From Arachis hypogaea (lineage: Eukaryota; Streptophyta; Magnoliopsida; Fabales; Fabaceae): a DNA stretch of 64,000 bases. Made by a program: the position numbers and the translations under genes. Below are positions 34,574-44,943 of the stretch, in pieces. The notes below the pieces were generated by a model that did no database searches, was not told the origin of the DNA, and saw nothing but the letters and a program-made list of their open reading frames with translations. Each line of letters starts with the position of its first letter. Position 1 is the stretch's first letter. The stretch is from the NCBI RefSeq assembly GCF_003086295.3, contig NC_092054.1, forward strand, positions 16,131,878 through 16,195,877, read 5' to 3'.

Positions 34574-34994
34574 TGTTGGGAATAAGACACCATTCTCCCT
34601 TGAGAAAACACCTTTGACAGAGAAATAAAATAGACACAATCACAACACAAGAATTTAACGTGGAAACTCCAATTACCGGAGAAAAAATCACGGCCGTTAT
34701 CAAATGACAACCAGAGAATATCACTATGTGAAAATTGTTACAACACATAGACTTCTTTCTCTCTAATACCGGCACCCCAGTACACCCACACTCTCTCAAA
34801 GCAAATATCTAACTACACCTCACAACACTCTCTAATCAAAGAGTACAGAGGAAAAGAAAAATCAGATACAAGCTTAAAGTGTTTCTGACTGGTACAAAAA
34901 CAAATGGAGAACTTAGTCTCATATTTATAGCCTAGGTCACCCACTCCATTTGCTATCCTAAGCAATGTGGGACTAATTCAACCAAATCCTAACA
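34574..34994 (-). repeat. Right LTR (5' LTR on the minus strand), 421 bp
   Basis: Begins TGTTGGGAATAAG and ends ATCCTAACA on the + strand, so it has canonical TG..CA ends. Followed by the target duplication GCAGG. Confidence 0.93.
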
Positions 34995-35009
34995 GCAGGA
35001 GCAAGTAGG

Positions 35010-35350
35010 GTTAGTAGGTTAATTATATTAATTAATTGTAATAAGGAAATACAAGCTTCATATTGTTTAGGATAGTGAATTTTGTGTTATGAATTAGTCC
35101 CACATCGTTCAAGTTATGAAGGCTTTTTTTTTCTTTCACTTGTATAAATAACTCATGTACCTTTTATTTATGAAATAGAAGTTGAAGTTGATTTTTGAAT
35201 TTGAAATAAGTTGTGTGCTTATTTTTCTCTATGCTCTTTGAGAGTAAGAGGTGTATCTTTAGCTTAGCCAACCAAGATGGGTTCTTGGCTATTTTTACCA
35301 TAGTGGGGTTGTTAATCTCGCCAAAATTAGTGACACAAACAACGTCCCGG
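35010..35350 (+). repeat. Possible solo LTR or LTR remnant
   Basis: Contains agtcccacatcgttc, a TATA-like gtataaataac about 55 bp later and a polyadenylation-like tttatgaaatagaag, an arrangement seen in plant LTR promoters. Exact ends and a target duplication were not found. A (TA)n run follows at about 35357-35376. Confidence 0.35.
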
Positions 35351-35815
35351 CATCAATATATATATATATATATATAAAATTTGAATTCTACTCAAACATT
35401 TGTTTTTTGAAAAAAGTATAGAGGACCAGTATTTATATTAAAATTTGGCCAATATTTAACTAATAAAAAAAAGTGAATAATCTCATATTATTAGATGTAA
35501 TCTTATACTATTAAAAATACTAATAATAACTAATTAATGACTATAAATTACAAAATCTACTCATTCTAACTTCTAACACTTCTCTTAATTAAAATTTTCT
35601 ACATTTAATTTGGGAGCAAAATCTTAGTGTATTACGTACTCTGAAAAAGACAGTAGAGCATGCAATTTGAGTGTCCACACTGTTATGACGTTGCCAACAC
35701 AAACTTGCAATTTTTTAAATTTCCACAAGAGTTTCTGGGTAGTTTGCTTGTTGAGTATCTTAATAGGCAATTATTAACCATATTAGAATTTAGAAAAGTT
35801 CGAATTTTTTTAATT

Positions 35816-36949
35816 AAAAAAAAACTATCATGTAATATTTCTAAGATTTTTTTTCTTATTCATTCTGTGTGTTCATTCTCTCTGTGTGTTTTTTTTAACA
35901 CTTATAACTAAATCTTTCTTTAAACCAAAGCTTCTAATTTGGTTATTGAATAATTAATAGAGAATGGATAACCACTCATATTTTGATAAAATCACTTTTT
36001 TTTTTATAAATTTATGTTAGTATACAATTAAAAAAAGAGTTTAATTTTGATACATTGATAGTATAAAACGTTTTACAAAGTCGTGTAATCACAACTGTTC
36101 TCTTTAGTAACTATTCATGTGATCAATATAAAAAATAGTTATTTTTGCTAATGTATGGCTATGTTATTAGATACACATATAAAAGAATTTTATACTAACA
36201 GTGTATCAAAAATAAATTCTTAAAAAATTTATACGAAAAATATATTAATAAAAATGACAATATTATCTCAAATGGCAACTGTGGCACTTTCTTGCCGCCG
36301 TCATCTCGTTCCCTTCTCCGGCATAGCCCTTTCTATCATCAACGTTGCACCCATAATTGTTAAGGATATATACCATGTATGTATGCACTAATAAACTATT
36401 TTACAAAGGCATGTATTTTAATATTTAGAAAATCAAATTAGTAATTAAAATGTATATGTATTTATATTCACCCACCTATTTCAGACAATACGCCCCCAAA
36501 TCTCTTTAGTATTAGATCGAAAACACCATAGAGCCCAACCCTATTAAACAACTATTTACATTTAGACAATTAATTAAAAGAAGGAGATACATACATTCTT
36601 TTATATATAGAATATATATTTCTCTCTTTTTCAGCTGATAGTTTTAGAGCTATTAACTTATACCGTAATCCAAGTATTTCTATTAATAGATGAAGTGTGA
36701 GATAACATGCATTAATTTGATGCTTTCATCAATATTTAAAAGGTTTGTGCATATATAGAAAATAAAATGAAAACTCAAAACATCTTTAAATTCAATATTC
36801 TTATAATGTAACTTATATGATGAATAAATCTAGTAAATAATAAAAATTAATAAATAATCAACTAATACAAATTATTTTAGATTTATATTTTAAAGATATA
36901 AAATTTTAGTTAATAGTCAAATTAATTTCTAGAAGATGGTTCGTTCTTC
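35816..36949. other. AT-rich intergenic DNA with a small GC-richer ORF
   Basis: Mostly AT-rich. An island at 36272-36391 encodes a 39-residue frame starting MATVALSCRRHLVPFSG. It has no recognised domain and no intron or promoter evidence, so it is not called as a gene. Confidence 0.35.
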
Positions 36950-37380
36950 AAATTTATCGTTGAACGATTATCAATCAAATTAGTCATTCAAAGATTATAA
37001 ATTAATTATTTTCGTCCTTTAATCACTCAATTAATAATTTTCGATAACGATTGATGACATGAAACATCAATTTATATCATACATGACAGTTTGAATATCT
37101 AATTATACACTAAATAAATATATTTATAAAAAATTATCAATTTAGTATCGTTAGGTTATATTAGAATTATGGTTTACGTAATTAAAAAAATAGACTAAAT
37201 TCATAGATTTTTATAAACATATTTGTTCAGCATCCAATTAGACACGTTAGATATTATGTAAGTTAACATTTTATATCATCAAACGTTAACAGAAATCATT
37301 AATTGAGTGATGGAAAGACAAAAATAATTAATTTATAAAATTTGAAAAACTAATATAATCACTAAAATGTTTTAAGAAAA
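36950..37380. mobile_element. Foldback MITE with about 100-bp inverted arms
   Basis: The left arm (ttataaattaattattttcg, ttaatcactcaattaataat, aacgattgatga) is mirrored at about 37265-37370 (catcaaacgtt, attaattgagtgatgga, aataattaatttataa). The spacer carries cagcatccaattagacacgt. Target duplication not resolved. Confidence 0.65.
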
Positions 37381-37684
37381 AATTCAGAGATACTAATTCC
37401 ACCATTAATTTATTTTTTATTAACTAATTTTCGTCTAATTTTTTATAGTAATTCCTAAAATTCATGTGGTCGGTGCATCAATTTAGATTGATTCTTAAAG
37501 TTTTAATTGCATTATTATGGTGTTCGAAATTGTTGTTCCGACACCTTTTGGACCTATTTTTAGCAAGAGGTTGCCCCTTGTAAATTTTAAAAACATATGT
37601 GAATTTGTGGTTTTTCTTGAAATTAACAAAAAGTCAAGGGGCAAAGTTGTAACCCAATTATGATTAATTAATAATTAGCTTCCC

Positions 37685-37697
37685 CATATAATATAAA
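37685..37697 (+). promoter_or_regulatory. TATA-like box of the DUF761 gene
   Basis: The sequence atataatataaaa lies about 85-95 bp before the chosen start codon, and transcription starting near 37715-37730 would place the (TC)n run in the 5' UTR. Inferred from sequence only. Confidence 0.5.
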
Positions 37698-37733
37698 ACT
37701 ACCATCACATGAGCAACACAAAGCACTCGCAAG

Positions 37734-37737
<4 letters not shown>

Positions 37738-37770
<33 letters not shown>
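37738..37770 (+). repeat. (TC)n microsatellite in the 5' leader
   Basis: An uninterrupted TC run 10 bp before the start codon. Pyrimidine-rich TC leaders are common in plant core promoters and 5' UTRs. A longer frame reading through this run (from 37709) would encode poly Ser-Leu and is judged untranslated. Confidence 0.9.
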
Positions 37771-37773
<3 letters not shown>

Positions 37774-37780
37774 AACAAAA

Positions 37781-38380
37781 ATGTTGAGTCCTCTCCAAAT
37801 GTTCTCAAAATCATCATCAACTTCTTCTTCTTCTTCTCCTTCATCAGCTTTGAGTTCTACCAATAAGCTCAAGAACCTTATCCAAACCCTCGTACTCTCC
37901 CACATGTGCAGGCTCATACGTTCTCTCTCCAAATTCAAAGCCATAATCCTCAACATCATTAACAACAACTACGATTCAACCATTGATTTCCCTCATCACC
38001 ACTATTCTAGAAAGACCAATAGGATTATTCTGGGTTCTTTCAGGCTCCACTATAATTGGTGCTCCTCAAAATCCTCTACTGCTACTCATCACGTTCTTCC
38101 AGTGCTCCCAACAAACAAATGGAACACCGTGCTCCCTTCCGAGAAGCAGCAACAACAAGAGGTTGTTGGTGAGAATTTCCATGACCTAGACCTTGCAGGG
38201 TACTTGCAGTGGCTTGAGGAGAAGCCTCATCATGGCGGGGAAGAAGATCAGAGTTCCAAAGAGATTAACGAGATTGATTTGATGGCTGAAATGTTCATTG
38301 CCAATTGCCATGAGAAGTTCAGGTTGGAAAAGCAAGAATCTGATAGAAGGTTCCAAGAAATGTTGGCTAGAGGATTGTGA
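37781..38380 (+). CDS. DUF761 family protein (cotton-fibre-expressed-like)
   Basis: This is a single-exon frame of 199 residues, the only apparently intact host gene in the window. Residues 10-26 are Ser-rich. A hydrophobic/basic segment follows (KLKNLIQTLVLSHMCRLIRS, then SKFKAIILNII). The C-terminal 40 residues hold the DUF761 motif EIDLMAEMFIANCHEKF followed by RRFQEMLARGL, where this family normally ends. An upstream in-frame ATG at 37709 would add 24 residues read through the TC repeat, so I chose the start at 37781 (MLSPLQMF). The family is plant-specific, small and of unknown biochemical function; members are linked to growth and stress responses. A TATA-like box and TC-rich leader lie just upstream. 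No close neighbour genes exist. Family call is from the C-terminal motif; no function is inferred beyond that. Confidence 0.88.
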   Translation: MLSPLQMFSKSSSTSSSSSPSSALSSTNKLKNLIQTLVLSHMCRLIRSLSKFKAIILNIINNNYDSTIDFPHHHYSRKTNRIILGSFRLHYNWCSSKSSTATHHVLPVLPTNKWNTVLPSEKQQQQEVVGENFHDLDLAGYLQWLEEKPHHGGEEDQSSKEINEIDLMAEMFIANCHEKFRLEKQESDRRFQEMLARGL

Positions 38381-41300
38381 CAAGATTGAAGCCAATAATA
38401 ATGGTGTCTTTGGATGCTAATTTTCCACTACAACCGAAGTTGGTACATACCAAAGGTCTAATGCAGTTATCTTTATACGAATTTGATAGTTGAATTATTT
38501 AACAATTCTTAACTATTAACTATATTTAAAGAAAACTGCATTGAGTTTTTAGGCATCTGATATTATTGTTGATACATAATTTGGACCGTCATTACTTGTA
38601 TGTTTTTTCTTTCAAGTTTGCATTCCAAACAACTGCACTGCAACCACAATTCAGTTACTACTTGTTAATTATTATATCCACTACTACTACTGTATGTGGT
38701 GTGTGTAACTTGAGGGTTTGTTTAGGGCGTAGGTTTTTATTTTGTAGTTCAAATTAAGTTTCTTCTTTCTGTTAAAAAATTATGATACAGATACGAGTCT
38801 TAACAGCTTGTATTTAAGACAATAAATAAGTTTTATGGCTGGTAAGACTCGTGTTAGAGATATATATATGAGGTGTTAGAAGTGTATAGTACTATGTATA
38901 AATTTATTTTCTTCTCTTTAATTTGTTGTATGCATTAGAAAGATGAAGAGGCTGGAGAGGGAATTTAAGGGGTGATTCAAGAAACATCAAGCACAATATA
39001 ATAATTCTTCTATGGCTATGGTGTATGTTTTTACCATGCAGCTTCAGGCAATGTTTAATTGTTTATACGGAATTACTCTCTCTCTCTCTCTCTCCACTTG
39101 ATGTTTTAGACTTTTGGATCTGTGAACAATTTTACCAGATTATTAGCTGATATTTATTGTTTTCTTAAGTTCTAACATTATATATATATATATATATTTT
39201 TTATCAACTTGAATCAATGTTTAATGAGTGGTGAGTTTATTTGTTCGTTTAATTAAGTGTATCAAATATTTGTCAAATTTTTAAATAAATTTTAGATTTA
39301 TAATACACTAGTACTAAATTTCTTGAATTAAAAAAATCATGAAAAACATAATAAATAAAATTTAAATTGATAAAAAATGTAAGATAATTATTATAATTTT
39401 AATAATAATATCTGCTTAATAAAGTAATATTACAAAAATAGAACGTTGTACAAATTAGTATCACTTCCCAAAATGAAAAATTGTATAAAGTAGTTCTAGT
39501 GGTTCGTACTTAAAAATTAGGCTAAATTAGGAATTATTTGCATAGATGCATATGCATATAAAATTATAAATAGAAAAAGGATGGATATGATTAAATTACG
39601 GAGAAGTTTGAGAAGCAAAAACCTTGTAACTTTGTACGGCGCCATGTCGTCTGGGATCTGAAATATCGTTCTAAATAAGTGGACAATAACTTCCTTATCC
39701 AAATATAATTAAAGCGAATTTTGGCGCTACTTGTTTTGTTTGTTTCTATATGCTAGGGTTGTGGCCAAAAAGGAACGAGAAAGTGATCTAATGATGCCAA
39801 ATTAGTATGTTATAAGTTGTTAGCACTTGGTATATTTAAACATTGATTTACTAGGCTGCCCCTAGGTTTGTGTTTGGCATGTTTTGTGCCTACGTTCTAC
39901 CACTAATATTTGAAAAAAAAATTTATAAATGGTCTGTTGAGAATTATTTCAAAAGATAATGAGATTTTTAATAAAAAAAATATCTTTTTTTATTTTTAAT
40001 TTTTATTTTTACGAGATTAATTAATCTTTTTATTAATATTTTTTATTGTTATTAATGGAATAAGACAACATAACATGTTTAACTGTTGATTTATCCATTA
40101 AAAATTAATTAGGATTAACAAATTTTTTGTTGTAGGGAGTTTCGTTATCTTTTAAAGATAATTATTAAGGTCGTTTAGTTTTTATTTTTATTTTTCTATT
40201 ACCTTTTTTAAATACATTAGCTAAATTTACTGTATAAAACTAGAAAATATTAGTAATTTTTAAACTATTTTTACAAATAAAAATTAAATAGATGATATAT
40301 TAATGATTAACATGTCACATAAATATATTTTAAAGAGATATCATTGATAGAGGGACTAATCAATCCCACAAAATTAAATATCAAGAGTCGAAAATGGTAT
40401 TTTTTTTTTGTTTAGGAGCTTCGTAATCCTTCAAAAAAAAAATAGTAGGGGCTGGATTTTCTTCACTCCTAATATTTTATTGAAATTCGTTAAATAATTA
40501 ACACTTAATCAATTAATTATTAATCAATTTGTTATCAATTGATAATTTTGATTTTTTAAATTATTATTAATTAATAATTATTTAAATTTTATTTTTTTAA
40601 ATATAAAATTAATAATTATAATTATTTAAAATTAAATTATTATAAATTATTTACATATACTTTTTTTATTTTATTTTATGGGAGCTTATAAGCTGAGAAA
40701 ATTCATGTTTCTCTTTTTTTATTTTTTTAGATTTAATTATAAAAAAAGTTCTAGAAGTATTAATTAAGATAAAAAGAAAATTTTTTATTTTTTAATATAT
40801 TTAATATATAAAAAATAAAAAATATAATTAATTTACATTTTTATTATAACTTTTTATTTGTGCTATTAGAATCTCCTAAAGGCACTTAGCTTGTTAACAA
40901 AATCTTATTTTTGATTTTTTCTTTGTCATGAAATTTTAAGACCTTGTTTGTTTTATATTTTTATTTTCTATCTTTATTTTTAATATTTTCTATTTTTAGG
41001 CTTCATTATTTCTTTTTTTCACAAAATTTTAAAATAGAAACTTTTTCTTAAACTAAACAAAACCTGAATTTCTGGAAGAATAAAAAAAATGCATATGGTT
41101 GAGATTGGTTTTGTACAAATAGCATAATACTTTATTTATGGGAATACCATGCATGTTGACTAATTAAACTTATATTTATTAATATTATACACTAATAATG
41201 AGAAATAAAGCTGGTACAAAATAAAAAGTTTATCAAATAAACAAAATTAATCTTAATTATACATTATATTTTTTTACTAAAAGAAAAATATGTGAAAGCA

Positions 41301-41734
41301 AACAAAAATGTGTGTTTGAGATTAGTTTTGTTTATTTGACGAACCTTAGCTTTGGCTTACCACAATTAATTAACACAACCTATTGTTTATGATTCTGATT
41401 CCGAATTGCAAAAATATCTTTCAAAAAGATCATTCGTTAGCAATAATATAAATCATAAAAGACGAAATATTTGTCCAACATATAAATTTAACTCCATGTC
41501 ATAGTTCATCCTTGTTATTAGACTCCATTTTATTTGTGAAATTAATTATGTGTAACAATGTATGCAGTTTCCTCCATAGAAAATGGATTTCAGTAGGTGG
41601 AGTTTAATTATTTTTTGATAATATACCATAGATTGAGTGTAATATTATATATTATAATAGGATAAACTACTAATTTAGTCCTCAATAAATTAAATTGACG
41701 TCAATTAAAATATTTTCAAAGTACATCTTTTAAG
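38381..41734. other. 3' flank of the DUF761 gene and AT-rich intergenic DNA
   Basis: The first few hundred bases probably include the 3' UTR, but no poly(A) site can be fixed. Microsatellites: (CT)n at about 39077-39095 and (TA)n at about 39179-39197. The rest is low-complexity AT-rich DNA with no supported gene. Confidence 0.5.
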
Positions 41735-41872
41735 AAAGCTTTTAAATATATCAGTATACCACTATTTCAATAAATTTAAATCGTTGATTTTAATTATATA
41801 TATTTTTTATAATTAAAATTAACGATTAAATATTACTAAAATAATAGTGTAGTAGTATACTTAAAAATTTTT
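41735..41872. repeat. Small palindromic MITE-like element
   Basis: The left half (agcttttaaatatatcagta, ccactattt, aatcgttgattttaatta) is mirrored by the right half (taattaaaattaacgatta, aaataatagtgtagtagtat, acttaaaaat). Together they form a near-complete hairpin of about 135 bp. Confidence 0.65.
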
Positions 41873-42837
41873 CCTTTTTTTAAGTACCTAGTGCTTAATT
41901 TGCATAATTCTTTTGTGGTAAAATTATCAGCAACATCTTAGTATTTCGCTAGTTAAGTTGATAATTTTCTCAATTATTTTTCAATTATAATTATTAACTC
42001 TGGCCAAACAGCCTTAGCTGCTTGCAGAGTGTGGTTTTTCCGTTTTTGTATAATAATTAGACTATTAAATGATATAAAAGATATAATCAAAGTGTTGACA
42101 TTGGACTCAATGGACACTGGTTCACCTGCTCCAACCCCGCTTGGTTTAAGTGGTTTTTATAATTGAATTTATATCTTGAATTGAAGACCGAACTAACACT
42201 TGATGAATTTTTATTTTTTTTAATAAGAGGATAAAAGAAAGGGAAACTGTTGAAAGTTACTAAATGTGCATTATTCTTTACACTCACCAGAACAAAAAAT
42301 ATTTTATCGTAACAGTGACTCAGATAAGAATAATATTGTTTAAATATAAAATCATGACCCCTACCAGACATACAGCAGTATATTCACTCTCATCACACCC
42401 ACTACCAGACAGCTATACACATGTTATTAGTATGATAGATCCAACATGTAGTACTTTATTTTGAATCCAAAATCTAAGTTACAAGTAAAGTAATTATCTA
42501 ACTAATTATATTCATTCAGTAAGATTTTCTCGGATATTTTGAAAAGAACTAGAGAAGTGCTTGTTCAATGATTTTTCTTGCCTTACCTTGATTGGGTGTC
42601 GCTCATGACTTGACTGCAATGTTAAAAAAAAAAAAGCTTATGGCTTTATTTCTTTTAAAATAAATCAAGTTTGAATGCAGGTGTATGTGGTTGGGAGAAT
42701 TATAAATAATTTATGAGAATTTTAAGATAGGATATGATATTTTTATGTTTGGTTCAAAATTTGAAAAACTATTTTTAAGTAAGTTTGATTTTAGGAAATT
42801 AAAATACTATTATTTCAATTCTCACCTTCTCCTTGGA
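41873..42837. other. Intergenic DNA
   Basis: No gene or repeat structure that I can support. Confidence 0.4.
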
Positions 42838-42846
42838 TATATTTAA

Positions 42847-43154
42847 GGTTTAATTACTCTGTTGGTTCCTATAGTTTTGCAAAATTTTCAATTAGGTCCC
42901 TATACTTTTTTTCTTTTTAATTGAGTCCTTGTACCAATTTTTTTTAATTGGATCCCTACACTTTTTTTTTTTTTTATTTAGGTCCCTATACCAATTCTTT
43001 TTTTTAGTTGGGTCCCTATAAAATTAAGCCAATTACTGCTAAGAGGGACTTAATTAAAAAAAAATTTAGTGCAGGGATCTAATTAAAAAGAAAAAGTATA
43101 GAGATTTAATTGAAAATTTCACGAAACTATAGGGACCAACAGAGTAATTAAACC
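42847..43154. mobile_element. MULE-type MITE, 308 bp, perfect 9-bp target duplication
   Basis: The ends GGTTTAATTACTCTGTTGGT and GGTTTAATTACTCTGTTGGT (reverse complement of the right end) agree over 20 bases, and inverted similarity extends inward through caattaggtccctatac-type words. It is flanked by TATATTTAA at 42838-42846 and 43155-43163. It has no coding capacity. From recollection it belongs to a very common legume repeat. Confidence 0.94.
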
Positions 43155-43246
43155 TATATTTAATTCCCATGGAAATAGAATCTAAATAACAAAGTAATAC
43201 TTGAACCACACACACATCCTTAGGATAAGAAAAGGATAAAAAAAAT

Positions 43247-43584
43247 TGTTACGAACCAGCTCCCAACTTAGACTTAAGACGATGACGAGTCGAAGAATGC
43301 TCTTTTATTAGGAGTATTTAGATTCTCTTATGATTTTCTTTCGAACACTATAAATAAATAGCTCAACATAGGTCTAAAGTATGTATTATTTAATCCTAAT
43401 TTTTATATCTCTTGAATCAATACTGATTTGAGTGTCAAAATTCTTTATTGGTAAACTCCTCCGTATGTCATTGTTAGGTCATAGGATCACCTCCAACTAA
43501 AAATCTGCCATTCTATCTTCTCCTTCTAACCAACTTAGCTTCTGACCAACTTAGCTGATGATTCAAGTTATATCTTCCAAAACA
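43247..43584 (+). repeat. 5' LTR of a gypsy-type element
   Basis: Starts TGTTACGAACC and ends near aaaaca. It contains a TATA box (ctataaataaata, about 43348-43360). It is followed by tggcacc at 43586, a degenerate form of the TGGCGCC PBS of gypsy elements, and then by a leader and gag. No matching 3' LTR is seen in the window. Confidence 0.7.
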
Positions 43585-43585
43585 T

Positions 43586-44210
43586 TGGCACCATATTTAA
43601 AAATTTTCACTCAACAACAATCTTAAAAAACTACCTCTAGATGCACTACTTACAACAAATTTTTCTATTTATTTTTCTAATATTTTTTCTCTTTCTTCTT
43701 TTCTTTTTCTTTTGAGATGTGGTTTACGACCCCACCAATCTTTTCTCGGAGAACACAGGATGATTTGATGGCCATCTTCAACACCAAAACTTTAAATATC
43801 TGGTCATTTCAGAAGCAACTAATGAAAGCCCTCAACAGCAAGAACATACTCTCCTGAAATAAATCATTAGTCAAGACGACAAATTATGTGGTTTAGAAAA
43901 AAATTATCCTCCAATAGAATCCTCAAAATCAACAAGATTTCCAAATCTAAGATGAGGTCATGCAAATAGCGGAAGACCTGGCCGAAAAGGAAGTGCGAAT
44001 CCTTGTAGATATCAAGTGCAGTGAGTGCAAGTGCCAAAAAAATTAAAACTCAGACTAAAACACAAACAATGGGAATAACGAGCTCTCTCACTATCAAATA
44101 GCCACAGAGATCTCGAAACACTCTTACTCTAAGACAGAAGCTGTTGAGCTCCCAACAAAACAACCCAAGGCTTCACAGGTAGGGGCAGGGGTTGAAATTC
44201 TTACCTGTTT
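43586..44210 (+). pseudogene. PBS, leader and N-terminal gag of the array-bearing gypsy element
   Basis: After the degenerate PBS comes an A/T-rich leader and then broken frames such as FTTPPIFSRRTQDDLM (about 43725-43770), AEDLAEKEVRILVDIK (about 43970-44020) and an SKTEAVELPTKQPKASQ stretch (about 44125-44180), which resemble the poorly conserved N-terminal part of gypsy gag. It runs into the first tandem unit at 44211 without a gap. Confidence 0.55.
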
Positions 44211-44943
44211 TTTGCAGAGATCCTCAACAAAGAAATTCCAAAAAAATTTTTCATTCTACGATTGACCCACAATACTATATGAATGCTTCTAAAAATTGAA
44301 TGGTCCTCTAAGAAGTCTCAAATATCCAAAACGTATTTCAGCTCATATTTCATTATGTAAAAATTAGAAGAATCTTCGAGACGCTTCCTGAACAGTTTAA
44401 ACACATAATATACTCAAGTAGTGCTCATGGCTCTAGTAAAAGAGTTGAGAGAAGATAAGTCCTTTTAGAAAAACCTCACTAAGAACATCATCATACCATG
44501 AGAGAGATCCAAGATTTTGTGCATAACTACTTGCATCAAGAAAAGGGTTAAAAAGTAATAAAGTTCAACCACTATCGTTGAAAATACCCCCAAAAATTCT
44601 ATTCTACGGACGACCAATTGAAGCACAACTAGAGCTCCATTAAAGACAACTAGAACACCACCTTGTTTACGACTTTAAACATCTAATTGGCTTAACTGTA
44701 CTACGAGATATGCCAGCCATAAGGATGAATCATAAATTTCTGCTATTTGCATTCCACAACCTTCTAGAAAAAAAGATTCAGTTGCAGATGCCACCAAGCT
44801 AACAAACATGACACAAAGATACAAAGACTTTTACAATAAAGTCGAGTTGGGACTTAAGAAGAAAACTTTTAGAAATATATGGCCAAGTGAAACAAGAGAA
44901 GCGAATCTAAAATGAGCACAAAAGAAAAATATGCTATCCATTC
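44211..44943 (+). repeat. Array unit 1 (type-1-like start, type-3-like end)
   Basis: 733 bp. It lacks the aatctaagacttttagtct segment present in later units. Its late marker is acaataaagtcgagttggga (type 3). Confidence 0.85.

Larger units (their letters stand above)
33320..34994 (-). mobile_element. Complete small non-autonomous copia-like LTR element
   Basis: Two direct LTRs (33320-33737 and 34574-34994) flank an 836-bp interior, and the whole is bounded by a perfect 5-bp target duplication, GCAGG (33315-33319 and 34995-34999). On the minus strand the LTR runs TGTTAGGATT...TTCCCAACA. The PBS tggtattagag lies at 34571-34561, next to the right LTR, and matches the initiator-Met tRNA type. A PPT-like aaggtggagat abuts the left LTR. 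The interior has no gag or pol frame, so it must have moved with enzymes supplied in trans. The left LTR's outer end has decayed from TGTTGGG to tgatggg. Confidence 0.92.
31508..35815. repeat. Tandemly duplicated host segment, split by later insertions
   Basis: Three landmark blocks occur twice in the same order. P: tttacatacatgtctttgtt at about 31512 and 32962. Q: tttgggagcaaaatcttagt through gagtttctgggt at about 31646-31771 and 35609-35740. R: ttgagtatctta through ttaaccatattagaatttag at about 32853-32905 and 35751-35795. The first copy is split by a CACTA end array and the second by a copia-like element and other sequence. Confidence 0.75.
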
